NCBI GenBank assembly: GCA_007922195.1
Contig: ML682013.1
Span: 22,876,217-22,940,216 of the forward strand
DNA from: Podocnemis expansa
Taxonomy: Eukaryota > Chordata > Testudines > Podocnemididae
Length of the DNA: 64,000 bases
Direction: 5' to 3'
In this document: positions 12,216 through 25,299 of the stretch, one piece after another
Numbering within the stretch: the first letter of the stretch is position 1
How the letters are laid out: each line of letters begins with the position of its first letter
Notes under the pieces: generated by a model
The model's input: only the letters and a program-made list of their open reading frames with translations
Databases searched by the model: none
Told to the model about the DNA's origin: nothing
Translations under genes and position numbers: made by a program

Positions 12216-13719
12216 TACTACAGCCTGCCCCTCCTTCCTAGGCATGCTTGCAACAGGAAGTTGGGGTGGGATTTCCTTTCATCTCTCTACCCAGTCAGGG
12301 CTCTGCAGGAGTGGGGAGGCCAGTTCCTCCGCTTTGCTCGACCCCTTCCCAGTCAGAGCCTTTAGGGAAGCCAGCTTTCATAGCATTGCTGCTGTTCTGT
12401 TGAATGGGGCTTCACATTTGCATGCTTGCATTTTGTTTTCTTGATGAAACAGTTGCCAGCCTGCATGACAGGGAACTTGTCATATTATTGGGGACAAATG
12501 TCAAAAATGGATTTTTTTTTTAAATGACTCTTTCTTCCCACTTTGTGTGTGTTATTGACAAAGCCATAAAGGACAATGTGAGCATATCTCTTGCAGGGTT
12601 TTGCAAAGAAAAATATCAACGAAACAAAGAAAACCACACTGTAGCACTCAATAGCTTGTTTCTCTGTCTCTTACTGTGAATCATCAACTGCTCAGCCACA
12701 TGCTCTGCCATTCTTTGTGTATCAAATTGTACTTCTAAGGAACTAAAGAAAACAGAGTTGAAAATCAAGCTGATGGACAGAATGTTAATAGAAAGTATGG
12801 ACACAGTCAACCATCAGTTGCAAACTAGATCTCTGAAATGTGGAGGCAGTTGAATTAATTAAGCAAAGTAGTACATCAAAAAGTCAGGCTCTGAAACCAC
12901 TCTACCAGCACAAAAAGTCTAATTTTCCTTTAGATTAGGGATTTCAAATTTTAATATTCTTACAACACTCCATTTTCCATCATGTGTTTAATATAAAGTG
13001 TTATAAAAAAGCTTTATTCAGGTAAATAATATAATTATAGAGACATAAAGTAGCAGAAGGAATGAGAAATCAAGTCTAGACAAGGGGAAAAGGCATGTTT
13101 CTAGTTCACACTTGAAATAAGAGTAAATAAAGTAGCAGAACACTGGCAAGTTTATTCCTGATGGTAGGAATTGTAGAGATGAAGGTTTTCACAGCAGCAA
13201 TGGAGAGAATCTGTGTAGGTAGAAAAATGAAGGCAAAGACAGATGAGGATAGGCAGAGAGTGGTAATGTCAGTGAAGTATGATGGAGGAAGTCCATGGAA
13301 GGTATTGTTATTGTCAGTTCAGACACAGTTGAACCTAGATATTATATTAAGACTCAAAAGCACTAGCATTTGTAGAGGACTTATACACAGATTTACAAAA
13401 AATAGATTTTGTGGGAAATTCTCATCTATAAATTAAGTAACAAGATTTCAGGTAGTAGTAACACACCAGAACTGGAATGAAATTTCTACATTAAAAAAAT
13501 AGAGGATTAAATACTGAGGATTACAGAGAGTATGAGGAGTGATATAATGATACTATTGCAACAAACTAAAATGAAAAACTAACTGGAAAATAAATAAATA
13601 TTACCTGTTAGGGTTTTTTTCCCCCATCCTATGTTCATACCAAGCATTTATACTGCCTGTAATTTTCAAATCTACAACATTTTTGTAGCTTCATTACAGG
13701 AGGAGTCGTTCAAACCATT
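12216..13719. other. Unclassified DNA
   Basis: About 1.5 kb with no recognised element. The open frame at 13161-13436 has no domain signature. Confidence 0.45.
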
Positions 13720-14430
13720 TATTAAGGTTCACTGAGATAAGGTAGAAGAGAGAATATTTTTATTGGACCAACTTTTGTTGATGAATTTTTTCTAGTTTCA
13801 TAGAGCTCTTCTTTAGATCTGGGGAAGGCAACCAGAACATCTAAAATAAATATGAGTTGGGACAGATTGTTCAGCATAAGGGGTTCCCACCTGCTGTCGG
13901 ATATCACTTCAAATGAAGTGGGCAATTAAGAGTAAGCAGGTGACGGCAGCTGGGGTATTACAAATGGTTGTAAAGAGCCAGAAAACCAGTGCCTCTGCTA
14001 AATCCATTGTTCTTACCATCCTGCAGAGCAGCAAATTCTCAGGTTCATCTGTTGAAATTGTTGCACAGGGTTTCTTCTGAGGATTATGACTGAGATGTCA
14101 GATATGATCTCTTCAGAGGTGTTCATGCACCAAAGACTAGGCTTTTTTCTCTTTTACCGTTTTTATGTGTGTTTATTCAGGATTATAGTGGTTTATCTTG
14201 TTTCGTCCATCTAGTTGTTGTTGAGGAATTCAGGGAATAGAGTAAGATGGTCCACATGTTGTAATAGGCATGTATAGGACTCATGGATTTTGAAATATGT
14301 GGTATGGCAGCTGCTGACCATTGTAGCAGTGTTGCTACATCAGCAAGTTTTGCATCTGTTATTCTGTCAAAGTCTGGTGCCATTTTCTGTAGGCGTGTCC
14401 TGGTCTGTGGTATGTGTAGCCTATAGATCT
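13720..14430 (-). repeat. Antisense interspersed repeat with an A/T-rich tail (LINE- or PLE-like)
   Basis: The 13725-13830 part (read on the minus strand) has AGAAGAGCTCTATGAAACTAG followed by a TTGGTCCAATAAAAATATTC segment. This resembles a widespread sauropsid retroelement 3' end known to me only from general experience. The upstream part to about 14430 may be its body; it contains stops in all frames. The class is uncertain. Confidence 0.35.
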
Positions 14431-14705
14431 ATCCTACTTGCTTGCACATATACTTTTCATCATACAGTTTAAATATAGATTTAAGTTTCCTTATAGGTTT
14501 ATTTGTTTTATCTTAACAAAATCACACACACATTAGTAATGCTAAAATACAAGAGCCTGCAGACCACATCCTGCATGAAAATTAAACATACCCATGTTAA
14601 GAACCTCTTGTCCCAAAGAGAGAAAAAGAAGCTTACAGATACGGTTACAACCTTAGCACCTCAAATAATCAGGAGGTATTAAAATAGGGGAGCTGCCCAG
14701 TTCAC
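14431..14705. other. Unclassified DNA
   Basis: Nothing recognised. Confidence 0.35.
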
Positions 14706-14708
14706 ACT

Positions 14709-15126
14709 GGCTGTATTCAGACAACAGTTTTATTTCAAAACGACACCCATTGTTTTGAAATAAAAATTCTTATGTCCACCCGATGTACTGTTATTTCGAA
14801 ACAACAGGTCCCATTGTTTCGAAATAACAGCCGTTATTTTGAAACAGTAAAACCTAGCAGGAAATTGAAATAGCCATTGTTTCGAAACAGTTGTTTTGAA
14901 ATAACGGTGTTTGGACACGTTGTTTCAAAACAACACCATGTCTGAACGGCCTTATTTCGAAATAACCATTTCAAAATAACAGCCGTTTCGATAGCAGGCT
15001 TTCCCTTAATTCGAATTAGCATTTTCTTAATTCAAATTAATTTATTTCAAAATAAGGACTTTATTTCGAAATAAATCATTTTGAAATAACTTATTTCAAA
15101 ATAACAGTTAACGTGTGAACATAGCT
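14709..15126. mobile_element. Harbinger-type MITE, TTATTTCGAAATAA-word family
   Basis: The left end GGCTGTATTCAGACA and right end GTGTGAACATAGCT are decayed forms of the family ends. Many intact TTCGAA centres remain in the words. Near 15006-15040 the words change to CTTAATTCGAATTA, the word type that fills the element at 51057-52333. The flanking triplets (ACT, ACC) match imperfectly. Confidence 0.7.
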
Positions 15127-15949
15127 ACCCAGACAGACTTTACAAGTCCACAACAAACCCCACAAAAAGCACCAGAAATAGCAATAGGTGTGAAGAATGG
15201 ACTGCCTGGAACCATCTCAAAAGCAGTGGGTATAACAGTAATATGTTGGTAATATACATGAGGCTGCCAGCCAATAGGAGAAGTATATCCTAAGAATTTC
15301 AGGGTAAAAGAACTTAAGTTTAAGCTTTGAAGGACCCATATGCTTGAGATATAGAAAGGGTAAGCAGTGGTGCCAGGATGTGTTCACCAACTACCTTTTC
15401 TTTGAGCTTCTTTTTCTTAGATTTGTTATTTTGTTTTAAGATACCTAAGTATTATCAGTAGTCTGAGGTGCACTCAGCTTTATAGGTTTTAGTTCTGGCA
15501 TGGGTGAGTGGAGGACAGGAGATTAGAGTTAGATTTCAGGGACCAGACATTATCTTCAACCCGGTCAGAAGGAAAAGGGAGTAAGTATATTAATCCATGG
15601 CACAGAATTAAAAAAAAATAGAATATATATCTTAAATACTACTCTAATTCAAATCATTATGCATTGTGTTACTTATTTATCCATGGAATTTGATTTATCC
15701 ATTTATTCATTTGTTTTTAATCACTTTTCTGTCTATTTCTGACAAGGTTCGCCCAGCCTTGTCCAAAGGCAGACGGTCCACCTGCGGCAGGTGGACCAAA
15801 AGAGTTATTTATTTTTTTAGTCCCTTCCAGGAAGAGAAAGGGGTTTTGGGGAAAAACAGTATACCCCAAACAATATTCTATAATGTGTAGGTAAGGTGCT
15901 CTGTCAATAGTTCACTGCCTTTTACATAAGGTACATAATTCTCAAGTCT
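15127..15949. other. Unclassified DNA with a short inverted repeat
   Basis: No gene recognised. An inverted repeat GGTCCACCTGC/GCAGGTGGACC lies at about 15776-15799 and may belong to the edge of the following LTR-like unit. Confidence 0.35.
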
Positions 15950-16759
15950 TTAGGCAAAAGGGGTAAACAACGCAAAGTATCAGACAGCGCTGCCATCTAG
16001 GGAAAGGGGAGAGGAGGAGGGGGGACACAGGCCTACCCTACTCCACTGTGTCTCAGCCCAGGGCCCTGACAGTGGCTGGGTATTTGACCATAGGGTCAGC
16101 AGGGATCCAGCCACAACACAATGACCCCGGTGTGAGATGTGCCTCCCCTAGGCTACTGCCTTCCCCCTTTCCCAGTAGTACCTGTTTGGTCCCTTCAACA
16201 GCATCCTCTGGATAGTTGCTTAGGGGCAAGGAGCAGACGCCCTCCACTTCATCTGGTGGGGGTAGCTCTGGAAGCTCTACTTGGTCCAGTGCGAGGGGCA
16301 GCTTGTCCAGGTCTTGTCTCACAGGGAGGTTAGCTTCCTGCATAGCAAGGGGCAGTTCCTCCAAATCACAGGAAGACAGTGGTGGAACTGGGTCATGGCA
16401 GACTGGGCTTTTCGGGAACAAGTCGGGGTTCCTGGACTCCAGCTGTGCTCCCAGCCCACCATCCTCAAGCGAAGCTGGCACCTCTTCAGCGGCACCTGCC
16501 ATGGGAGGCCCAAACTAGCCATCCTGGTACTGGGATGGAGATCAATGGGTAAGCAAGTGCTCCTTCTGCTGGAGGAATGGCCAGGGCTGAGGAGCCTTGG
16601 ACAGCCATCCTTCCTCTTCAGCAGCCAGGGCTGGCCTGAGCTTCTTGACCTTGCTTTTATACTTCCTGTCCTGCCCCTTGAGCTCCACCTTGATGGACAG
16701 GAGTCTGGCAACCATGTTGCCTCTCCTGGGGGCAGCCATGTTGCCTCTTTCCACTATAA
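15950..16759. mobile_element. GC-rich LTR-related unit
   Basis: It aligns in order with the solo LTR at 36429-37457: a CTCCACTGTGTCTCAGCCCA block, then a run that reads on the minus strand as acidic, leucine- and proline-rich peptide with repeated DLEELP-type motifs (minus-strand open frame 16053-16502), then a CCTCTTTCCACTATA end comparable to CCTCTCACTACA. TG...CA termini are not clear, so the borders are approximate. The frames on both strands are probably not genes. Confidence 0.45.
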
Positions 16760-16914
16760 TTTTATGTTATCTTGATAAAATCTCTAAAAATATCATATTT
16801 GGTCATTGGTGTGAATATTCTTATTGTATACACTTAGGGTCCTTGTGAAACCTCTATAGACTGATTGAGGGACTGAAACCTCATTGACTTCTGATCAAAG
16901 TCTTTGGCGAGCCT

Positions 16915-17150
16915 AACAGATTTATTTATCGCATAAGCTTTTATAGGAGAATATTCCACTTCCTCAGATGCTTTGAAGAGGGAGAACTTACAGAATTGGA
17001 TGAAAATAAATGCAGGGGAGTGTAAGACATGGGATCAGGTCATACTGCAACAGCAAATCAGAGCATTTGTAAGGATTCAAACTCCAGGAGAGAACATACA
17101 GAGGGAGGGTGAAGTCAAATTGCACAGGTATGCTCTTTCCTGGGGTTGAA
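16915..17150 (-). mobile_element. PLE 3'-end fragment, antisense
   Basis: It reads AGATTTATTTATCGCATAAG and TTCCACTTCCTCAGATGCTT, then GGATGAAAATAAATGCAGGG and GGGATCAGGTCATA, in the same order as the antisense fragment at 37600-37985. The outermost tail (AAGTGCCACAGG) is missing at the left edge. Confidence 0.6.
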
Positions 17151-17639
17151 ATCCTTAAAAATGCTTTGATTTGCTGTTCCAGAGTCTTACCTGGATGGCT
17201 GAGTAGGTATCATTCCCAATAGCCCTCCAATTTAAGTCTATGCGACTTCCCACTGGCTGGTTAGAAACACAGACCCACCTACTACTCTGTGTTCCAGTCC
17301 AGGGCCCTACAATCAGAGGCCACAGTCTACACTGTCCCAAACATTGCTGATGTTTCCCTGGGTCTTTTCCTTCTATCTTATTAGGCTCCAACACATCTCT
17401 GAGTAATCTCTTCCTTCAGGATCAGGGTCCTAGGGCTTCTACTCTTCCTCCAGGTTTCCACTTTTCCATGTCTAAGGCCAGAAATTGGCTGCAGGTGTCC
17501 ACTTTGCCATCATTTTCTACCTTCTCTTTCTGACCTTGTTCCAGCTGCAACTCTTCCTGCACTGCTAGGCTCTATCTTTGGTCACAAATTGCCCATGAAG
17601 CCTTTCTTTCCTTCCAGTGTGGCTGACCTAGTGAGGAGG
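17151..17639. repeat. Decayed relative of the GC-rich LTR family
   Basis: At about 17270-17330 it carries CTCTGTGTTCCAGTCCAGGG followed by a GGCCACAG segment, matching the core block of the units at 15950 and 36429. The rest is too diverged to place with confidence. Confidence 0.3.
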
Positions 17640-18480
17640 GCTTTAAACTAGGTTCAACAGGGGAAGGAGACCAAAGCCCACAGGTAAGTGACAATGTGGG
17701 TGATCTGGGGGAAGGGATGGAACTTGGGGGGTGCTGGGACTGTAGCACCAGGAATAAAAGAGAAGGTAGTTGGAACATGGGGGGGAATCAAATAATTGTT
17801 TAAGTGTTCTACTGAAGCCCCAATACGTGAGGAGAGTGGGGGAGGAGAACTCCAAGAAAAAATGCAAGGAGGTTTATGTAATAGAACTGGAAATCAACAT
17901 GACAAAGTAGGGCAATCGGCCAGGTATCTTAGATGCCTATACACTAATGCGAGGAGCCTGGGAAATAAGCAAGAATAATTGGTAATACTAGTGCAGACAA
18001 GGAACTATGATATCATAGGAATAACGGAGACGTGGTGGGATAGTCTGCATGACTGGAGCTCTGCCATGGATGGGTATAAACTGTTCAGGAAAGACAGGCA
18101 GGGGAGAAGAGGGGGAGGAGTAGTGTTATAGGTAATAGAGCTCTATGACTGCTTAGAGCTCCATTATGGAAGTGGAAGCGTGCCAATAGAAAGTCTGTGG
18201 GTTACATTGAGAGGGGAAAGCAACAAGGGGGATGTTGTGGTGGGTGTCTGCTATAGATCACTAGACCAGAAGCAGGAGGTGGATGAGGTATTCTATGGAC
18301 AACTAGCAGAAGCTTCGAGATCACAAGCCCTGGTGCTGATGGGGGACTTCAATTACCCTGACATCTGCTGGGAGGCCATGGCCAGCTATCATGCAGGGAG
18401 GAAAAGGGAAAAAGAAAATGTCCTTAATCCAGGAGAATGCTTTTAATCACCTGCTTTCCATGCCACAGCTAAGGAGCCAT
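17640..18480 (+). pseudogene. CR1 LINE fragment: ORF2 apurinic endonuclease domain
   Basis: The plus-strand translation shows the 5' part of a CR1 ORF2 protein: YTNARSLGNKQ near 17938-17977, then GITETWWD near 18019-18042, YRSLDQKQEVDE near 18253-18290 and VLMGDFNYPDICWE near 18329-18375. These are the EEP/APE-type endonuclease motifs that nick target DNA for target-primed reverse transcription. The frame is broken by stops (for example after NKQE and after GGGVVL), and the copy ends before the reverse transcriptase. Upstream GA-rich sequence is probably the ORF1-ORF2 junction. It is a dead, truncated copy. Confidence 0.8.
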
Positions 18481-19497
18481 ACTTTGCACAGGGCCAGCGG
18501 AAAAGGATTATTTCCATTGTCCACAGAGATAGTCAATGTCTTTTTTACTTTTCTTGTGAGGCTGCAGTATCGCAGCCTGCTCGTCACTCCTCCATAAGAA
18601 GCAATGCGTGGTGGATATATTTAGCAGTGGAACCAATAATCTAGCTTCAACTATCCCTTGCCCAAAAAACCTGATGTCAGAGGGACACACATCTAGCTGG
18701 AAGCTCTGCTCTGCCCTGTGTATAGGGTCAATAACTCACATGTGGGCTTTCCAGATTCTGTCTCCTGTGCATTAGAAGTAACCCTGTCCCACTGCACCTA
18801 GAGCTTGTGCAGCCATGAAAGACAGCAGGATTTGCTGCAAATAGAGCATACAGCATGTCAGTACTCCCTCCTTTGAGCTATAAACTCAGTTTTCATGAGA
18901 GTCTCTTTACAGAAATACCATTAATTTGCTTAAAAATATTAATAAATTAATAAACCATTGGATCCTTCCTGACACTCTTCTTTTTCAAGCAGCAAAAAGG
19001 AAAATGCAGGCTAAATTAAAACCAATTTTAGAGATTCTTTCTTGTGTGACATTTAATGGCACTGCACAGATAAATGGGATTTGAAAGTGGTTTCCATACT
19101 GTGTCAGCTTTAAATAAATGGGAATATTTCTACATATTGATTTTATTTGCCAGTGCTATTTTTGCAGCTATATGTATTTGAATACGAGCTTTCTCAGTAT
19201 AGCATTTCCTTTTTCTTTATCCTTCTTGATCCTTCTGTCTACTGCAGCATTTAACTTGGCTTTCTCAACTTTTGCTTCATCCTGTTGCTTTTATGCATTT
19301 TCCATTTATGCATACATCTAAAAGTCTTCGAGGCTAGTTTGTTCTCCAGTACATTAACATTGCATCCAGAATGTCATCATTTGTAGATCTGTGCAAATAA
19401 GGGTGGTTTTGGTTCACTGGCGATTGTGAAAAATAATTTTAAAGAATCATTTGGGGTCAAAATTCTTAATATTTTGTTGCAGATTCCTAATTCAATA
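18481..19497. other. Unclassified DNA
   Basis: No element recognised beyond the CR1 edge. Confidence 0.4.
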
Positions 19498-19500
19498 ACT

Positions 19501-19927
19501 CTCTATGTCCACACATACATCATTATTTCAAAATAAGTTATTTTGAAATGAGTTATTTTGAAATAAAGTCCTTATTTCAAAATAAGTTAATTCGAATTAA
19601 GGGAAAGCCTGCTTTTGAAACAACTGTTATTTCAAAATGGTTATTTTGAAATAAGGCTGTTTGAACATGTTGTTTTGAAACAGTTATTTTGAAACAAAGG
19701 TGTTGTTTTGAAACAACATGTCCAAACAGCGTTACTTTGAAATAAGCATTTTGAAATAACAGCCGTTTCGAAATGAATGGGGTTTAAGCTGTTTCAAAAT
19801 GACGGTTCTTATTTCGAAATGACAGAGCCTGTCATTTTGAAATAAGAAAATGTCGTGTGGACATTCAGTTTTTTATTTCGAAACAACCAGTGTTGTTTTG
19901 AAATAAAAGACTTGTGTGGACATACCC
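19501..19927. mobile_element. Harbinger-type MITE, TTATTTCGAAATAA-word family
   Basis: The left end is CTCTATGTCCACACA and the right end GTGTGGACATACCC. The interior contains many TTATTTCAAAATAA-type words and one intact TTAATTCGAATTAA word near 19585. TAA follows the right end and is found two bases away from the left end, so the exact insertion border is unsure. Confidence 0.75.
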
Positions 19928-20953
19928 TAAATGAAGTATTAATTCAAAATAAACATTTTTTGAACTAATTAAAAATTTTCTGTGAGAATAGCAATTTTTT
20001 TTCAACTGAAAAATTTTTAAGATGTATTTTGTTTGAAAATGTTCATAGGAAAATGTAGTTTTGTGTACTGCTTCTCAGTTAAAGAAGTTCTAATAAACAC
20101 TGGATTTATTCTGTAAGTGAACAAAGGCAGACAAATTGTGTACATTTTGTATGGTGGGGCACATTGGATTAGAAATATGGTTATTTGAAACTGTTTATCC
20201 TGCGTCTAATCAATGAATAACTAAAGATATTGTTATCTTGTTTAATAAATGAAAATATGTTTTTAAAGCATATTTCTTGGAATTTTCGTTTTATTTTCTT
20301 GTTTTAGTACATACTGAAGCAATTCTCTTCTCTTTAGATGATTGTCAGGGCTTTCTGTGGCAATGGCACTTGAGAAGGTTGGTGGTTTGTTTGGGTTTTT
20401 TTTTTTTTTTTTTTTTGGTCTATAGGTATAGGAAACAATTTATGAGGAAAAATAAGGGGCAAGAGAGAATATTCACAGGTTTCTTTGTAGAAGTGCCATC
20501 AACTCTATAATGAATGGAAGGTTTTGAATCTATACTTCAAAGATAACCCAGCCTCAGGCAAAGAGTAAGTTATTTAGAAATCTGTGAGGTATAAACAATC
20601 AAGGCTGATGCTGAACTTAAATGTTGTAATAATGGCAAAGTACCTTAGAAATACTAAATTCCAGAAAATATCAAACAGCATTGATTGATTTTAGGTACTG
20701 AGGAACTGCTTTTATAATAAGAATCATTTTTTTAAAGTTACACAAAAACAGACATCTACGTTTCCATATAGGGCTAAAACTGTTAGGAATTTGGCTATAA
20801 AATGTTTGTCTTTTACAATGTTGTCCTTTCTTATGGAGAAAAATAAAATTTTCATGTACCAGAAAAGAAAATGTTCATATAACAGAAAGCATAATACCTC
20901 AAAAGGAGTTTTTTAAGTGGAGTTGCCTTTGCTGCTTTACCTGCTGTAGAGTC
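19928..20953. other. Unclassified AT-rich DNA
   Basis: No gene recognised. A run of about 20 T lies at 20396-20416. Confidence 0.4.
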
Positions 20954-20956
20954 AAT

Positions 20957-21375
20957 GGGTATGTCTACACTGTGTGTTTAAGTCGACTTAAGAGTCCTTA
21001 AGTCGACTTAAACAAAGCTCTGTCTACATTGGAGGGCAATAAAGTTGACTTTAGCATCAGGTAAAGTCGACTTTATTACTTCTGCTTATAAAGTCGACTT
21101 TACAGTTAAGTCAACTTTATGAAGTCAACTTAAGACAATGTGGAGTTACTAAGCTGACTTAATAAAGTCGATTTAGTGCAGTGGGGCCATTAAGTTGACT
21201 TCATAAAGTTGAATTAAGCCAGGACACCCATTTAAAGTTGACTTTATAAAGTTGACTTAATGTAGTATAGCCTTACTAAGTCGACTTAATAAGGTCTACT
21301 TAAAGTCGACTTTAAGTAGCCTTTATTAAGTCAAATTAATAAAGTCGACTTTGCTTTTATAGTGTTGACATACCC
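20957..21375. mobile_element. MITE of the TTAAGTCGACTTAA-word family
   Basis: The ends are GGGTATGTCTACAC and GTTGACATACCC. I count about 17 palindromic AAGTCGACTT words or one- to two-base variants, many with TCGA intact. AAT flanks both sides. If the element starts one base further in, the shared flank is CAATG. There is no coding capacity. The high share of intact words suggests a fairly young copy. Confidence 0.75.
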
Positions 21376-21378
21376 AAT

Positions 21379-24341
21379 GATGTGTAAGGGAGATTTCAAG
21401 CCAAGCTACTGCACCAATTTTAGCACACCAACTCTACAAAACAGTCAGAGACTCTAAAATTAATCAGTCTTCATGTAGAAAAATGGGTATGATTTTGCAG
21501 ATCCATTTTCAGGATAAAGTTTTAGTTCCTGATCAGAAGTTGAATGAAATCAGTGGAACAACTGCTGATTTCAAGGCTCCTTGGTTTAACCCTTCAGTTG
21601 GTGATTCCATTGAATAGCAGGAATGATATGGACCTATAATTTAATAATTAAGGAGAAAATCCTGTCACCTAACACTCCAAAACCTGAATAGGATTATTAA
21701 AATCCTTAAGCATGGGAAATTTCTGTTCTCTTTTTTCTTCTAAAACATCTGAGATTAATTTCAGGTTAAAAATAATTACAATTAAAGCAACCCTTAGATG
21801 AATAGTTAAAAGCAATAAAACTAAAAATATTCAAAAGCTAAGAGACCAGACCAGAGCCTCAATCAATGTAAATGGGTGTAGCTCCTTTGACTCTGTCAGC
21901 AGCTGATTCAAGGTTCCCACAAGAAGGTAGACTTTTTCATGTTGTACATCCTGGATATTTTATAGTTTAAACAGCAACACACTGAATTGTGTGTTCATAA
22001 AGACAGAGAGTATTAGAAAAATGATATTAGACAACTGTTACTGGCAGGCAGTAGCCTTTACCCAGGGCCTGACCCCAGCCAGGCTTCTTGTCCACCCACC
22101 CCCTACTGAGCTGGGCTCTTAACTTAAGCCACTCCCTCCAAATCTGACACCTATTACTGGTGTGCTAGAGAAAGGCTGACTGAACTCAAAAGAGCTGAAT
22201 AACCCTTTTCTGGCCAGTGTGGAGTTTGAGTGAAATTTTGTATTTCCTCTTGGGGGTTATCTACCAAAAAATGTAGAAGACTAATTTTGCCCCCTGCATT
22301 AGGACAGCTTTGTATCATCCACCAGCTGCCCTAAAGCTGTCTGAGCTCATCACAGGTTAGGGAGAATCTTGGCAGGAATTCCTATGTAGCATAGTCGGCA
22401 AAGCCAAGAGGAAAGGTATGTGGTTGTGGTGTTCCTATGCCTCATCAGTCCCTGAATGAGATTATAGCTACTTGCAAACACTGGGGAACTAAGATGATAT
22501 TGAGTGGACCCAGGTTGGGAAGAACAGAGAGGTAGTTTAAAACCACATTTGTACACACATCCCTCCTCCCCTATTTGAGTTGCACTGAGTGTACATTGTC
22601 CAAGAAAAGGTCAAGGTCAATGTCTATAGCAAAAATCAATATGGTATTATTGCTAGAAAATGAGTTTTTTCCCCTTTAGTTAGGCGTTAAAAAGTTAAAC
22701 ACCTAGGTCCATCTTCTCCACTATCCTTCCTCAATTTTGTAAAGGGAAGCAAAATCACAGAAATGTCATCAATGTTCTGTGGTGAAGATCTTTGCAGAAT
22801 ATTTGTCTCTTTATGCAGTCTTCATAATTGCCCCCTGATGAAATATAATATGGCCCATTGGCCTCATTTGGTACACGAGAAGTAACAAGAAAATTTATGT
22901 TTGTTTGCAGTGGAAAGAAGTCAAGTAAAATCTGCTCATATCATGCCTCATTCTTCAGTGTTATGGATTTTCTATCCATATACTAAGAGAAAGGAATGTT
23001 CTGTGCTGTGAGAGCACCATAAGAGGAACCATAAACTGTAGTCAACCAAAGGCAAGATGACCACCAAGCAGCTGTTAAGACAGTGCCTGAGGCAGCCCCT
23101 TAGATGAGCACAAAGGTGAAGGAGATCTCCAGAATGCAGCACAATTCCACAGTATATATTTGCACACATATTGGTCCTATATGATTTATGTTATGGAAAT
23201 GACATACTATGTCTACTCTGCCAATCCACTGGGATACCCTCTCTGCATTCAGTAAACCTGCGGGACAATGAAAGTCATTTAGATTTCTCGGTAAATTTTC
23301 CCAGTTTGTGGTTTTCTTCTGGGAGGGGAACATAACGGACCACAGCAATTTACTAGCAGAATCCTTTATCACCAGGTCAGCCACTCACTTTCACACAATT
23401 GTCCATTAAAGTTAGGAAGCCCAGTCTTAGAAACAAGCCATTTAAAAAGATCTTAAGGAAATTAAGTATAGTACTGGTAAATCAAATAAAAAGTAATTTA
23501 GCTTATGTAGAGTGATTTATTGTCTCCTCTACTATGTTGTAATCATTATGAATGTGCAATTTTAGTACAAATTTGTGGACCAAGGACATGGACAGTAGAA
23601 AACATCATAAATATTCCTGTAATATATTCTGCAGTAGAACGTGTCTCCCAGCTGTAGATGCCACAAAAGCATACAAGATGCTGATAGGCAATGATTACTA
23701 TTCCTTTAATACACACAACATAAACTAAATTATTTATCAAAAGGAAAATGGGTATGATTTTGCATTCCTAAAATATATTTTTTCATCTAAATAGCAAATT
23801 GAATTTAAAATAAGGCTAGCAGCACATATAACAACATATATGAATACATCACTATAGACAGAGTAAGTGTGTACGTAGAGTAGATTTAAAATTACAGGTC
23901 TGGCAGTGTTTCTAGTATTAACTGTGTTTTATAGAGTTAAAGGATTATAACTTGACAGTAAACATTTGCTCTGAGTTAAAAACTCACTGAACTGAGTCTT
24001 ATCCATGGGTAACATTTCCAATGAAAATTGCACAGGTCAAAAAGGCACTTAGTCTTGAGAGTAACAAAAACAGGTTTTAAAACTATCAGTCATTACATAT
24101 CTAAGACTAAAATATGTATATAAGTTATATTTGTCTATAAGCATAAACAGTTTAATGGTAAATAAAGCTGCAGAAAAAAAACAAGTATATTACAGTAATT
24201 TTTACAACCGGTAAGCTAAGAGGAAGAAAATACCTTAATATGCATTTTAACTTCCTTTCTTGAAATGTCCTATTCACTTATGCTTTTCATATTAAACCAC
24301 CACTGTACTTTGAATAACAGATCCAGTACCAATATAACATT
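21379..24341. other. Unclassified DNA, about 3 kb
   Basis: No gene is recognised. A moderately GC-rich patch at 22060-22260 may be a retroelement fragment but shows no diagnostic motif. Short open frames near 22350-23740 on the minus strand have no domain. Confidence 0.45.
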
Positions 24342-24349
24342 CCTTAGCA

Positions 24350-25002
24350 CAGAGCTTCTCAGTCACGATGTTATGCGTTACAGGTACAGATCGAGCCAGT
24401 GACAACGTGACTAAGGAGATGAGAGACAGAATACAGGTTTCTTTATTATGGGGCTCAGTGCTGACATCCCTTCTGCATCAGGAACTCCACTATGGCAATG
24501 GATGGGCTTCTGGTTGTAGCTTCAAAGCACCAGCTGCAGCTTCAGGGTCCATTAGAGATGTCCAACATGCTTTGGAAATCCTCCTAGCTAAAAGTCATCT
24601 GGATACAAAGGGGTGGCCCTTCATTAACTATGACACACACACTCACATGAGCCACATGCTGCAATGGTCATATGTACACAAGTCACAGGTTACAAGTCAC
24701 AAGTCGAACATCACAAGATGCAAGTAACTGCGTGACATCAGGCAGTAGATGTATGGACAGAGTACACAGCAGTGAGGGTGAAGGAGCAGCTGTCTATCCT
24801 GTATAATGGTCTTCCTCAGTTTCCCTTAAAGTCAGGAGACATTACTATGTCACCACACAGCGGTAAGTGTGCTGTAGTTAGCTGGGGTTTGGGGGCAAGC
24901 AGTGGAGGGTGGAATCAGCCTTTGGGGAGTGGGCTGGTATGTCCTGTAGGGTCACGTACACAGCCAAGCATATTGTGACCAGCAAAATGTTGAGAACCAC
25001 TG
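24350..25002. mobile_element. Non-autonomous hAT-like element with 8-bp TSD
   Basis: The left end is CAGAGCTTCTCAGTCAC and the right end is the reverse complement of CAGTGGTTCTCAACATTT, the classic hAT CAGNGGTTCTCA type. The flanks CCTTAGCA (24342-24349) and CCTTAACA (25003-25010) match at 7 of 8 bases. Internally there is no transposase motif; the 119-codon plus-strand frame at 24368-24727 is not recognisable as one. Confidence 0.75.
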
Positions 25003-25299
25003 CCTTAACAGATAATATATTGAACATGTATTGTTCCATGTTGAAGAGTCAGCTAAGGTAGTTTCATAAACTGATCTCAGTACTTAAAATACAGCTTCAT
25101 GTTTTCAGATGAAAATTCTGAATAATGGTTCATAACTTATCCAAGTGATTCTTCCCTCTGGAACAGTAAGACTATTAATTATACAGGCACCTATAGAAAA
25201 TAATAATTTAATAAAATAAAATGGAAGAAAGGGGATGTTGATAGTAATGAATATAAATCAGAAATATTTTAAATATATTAGGCACAAAAGAACCCTGAA

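Noticed and set aside
20957..21375. Regularly repeated palindromes resembling a CRISPR array
   Set aside because: Spacers are not unique or of constant length, the context is a vertebrate genome, and the array is bounded by transposon ends.
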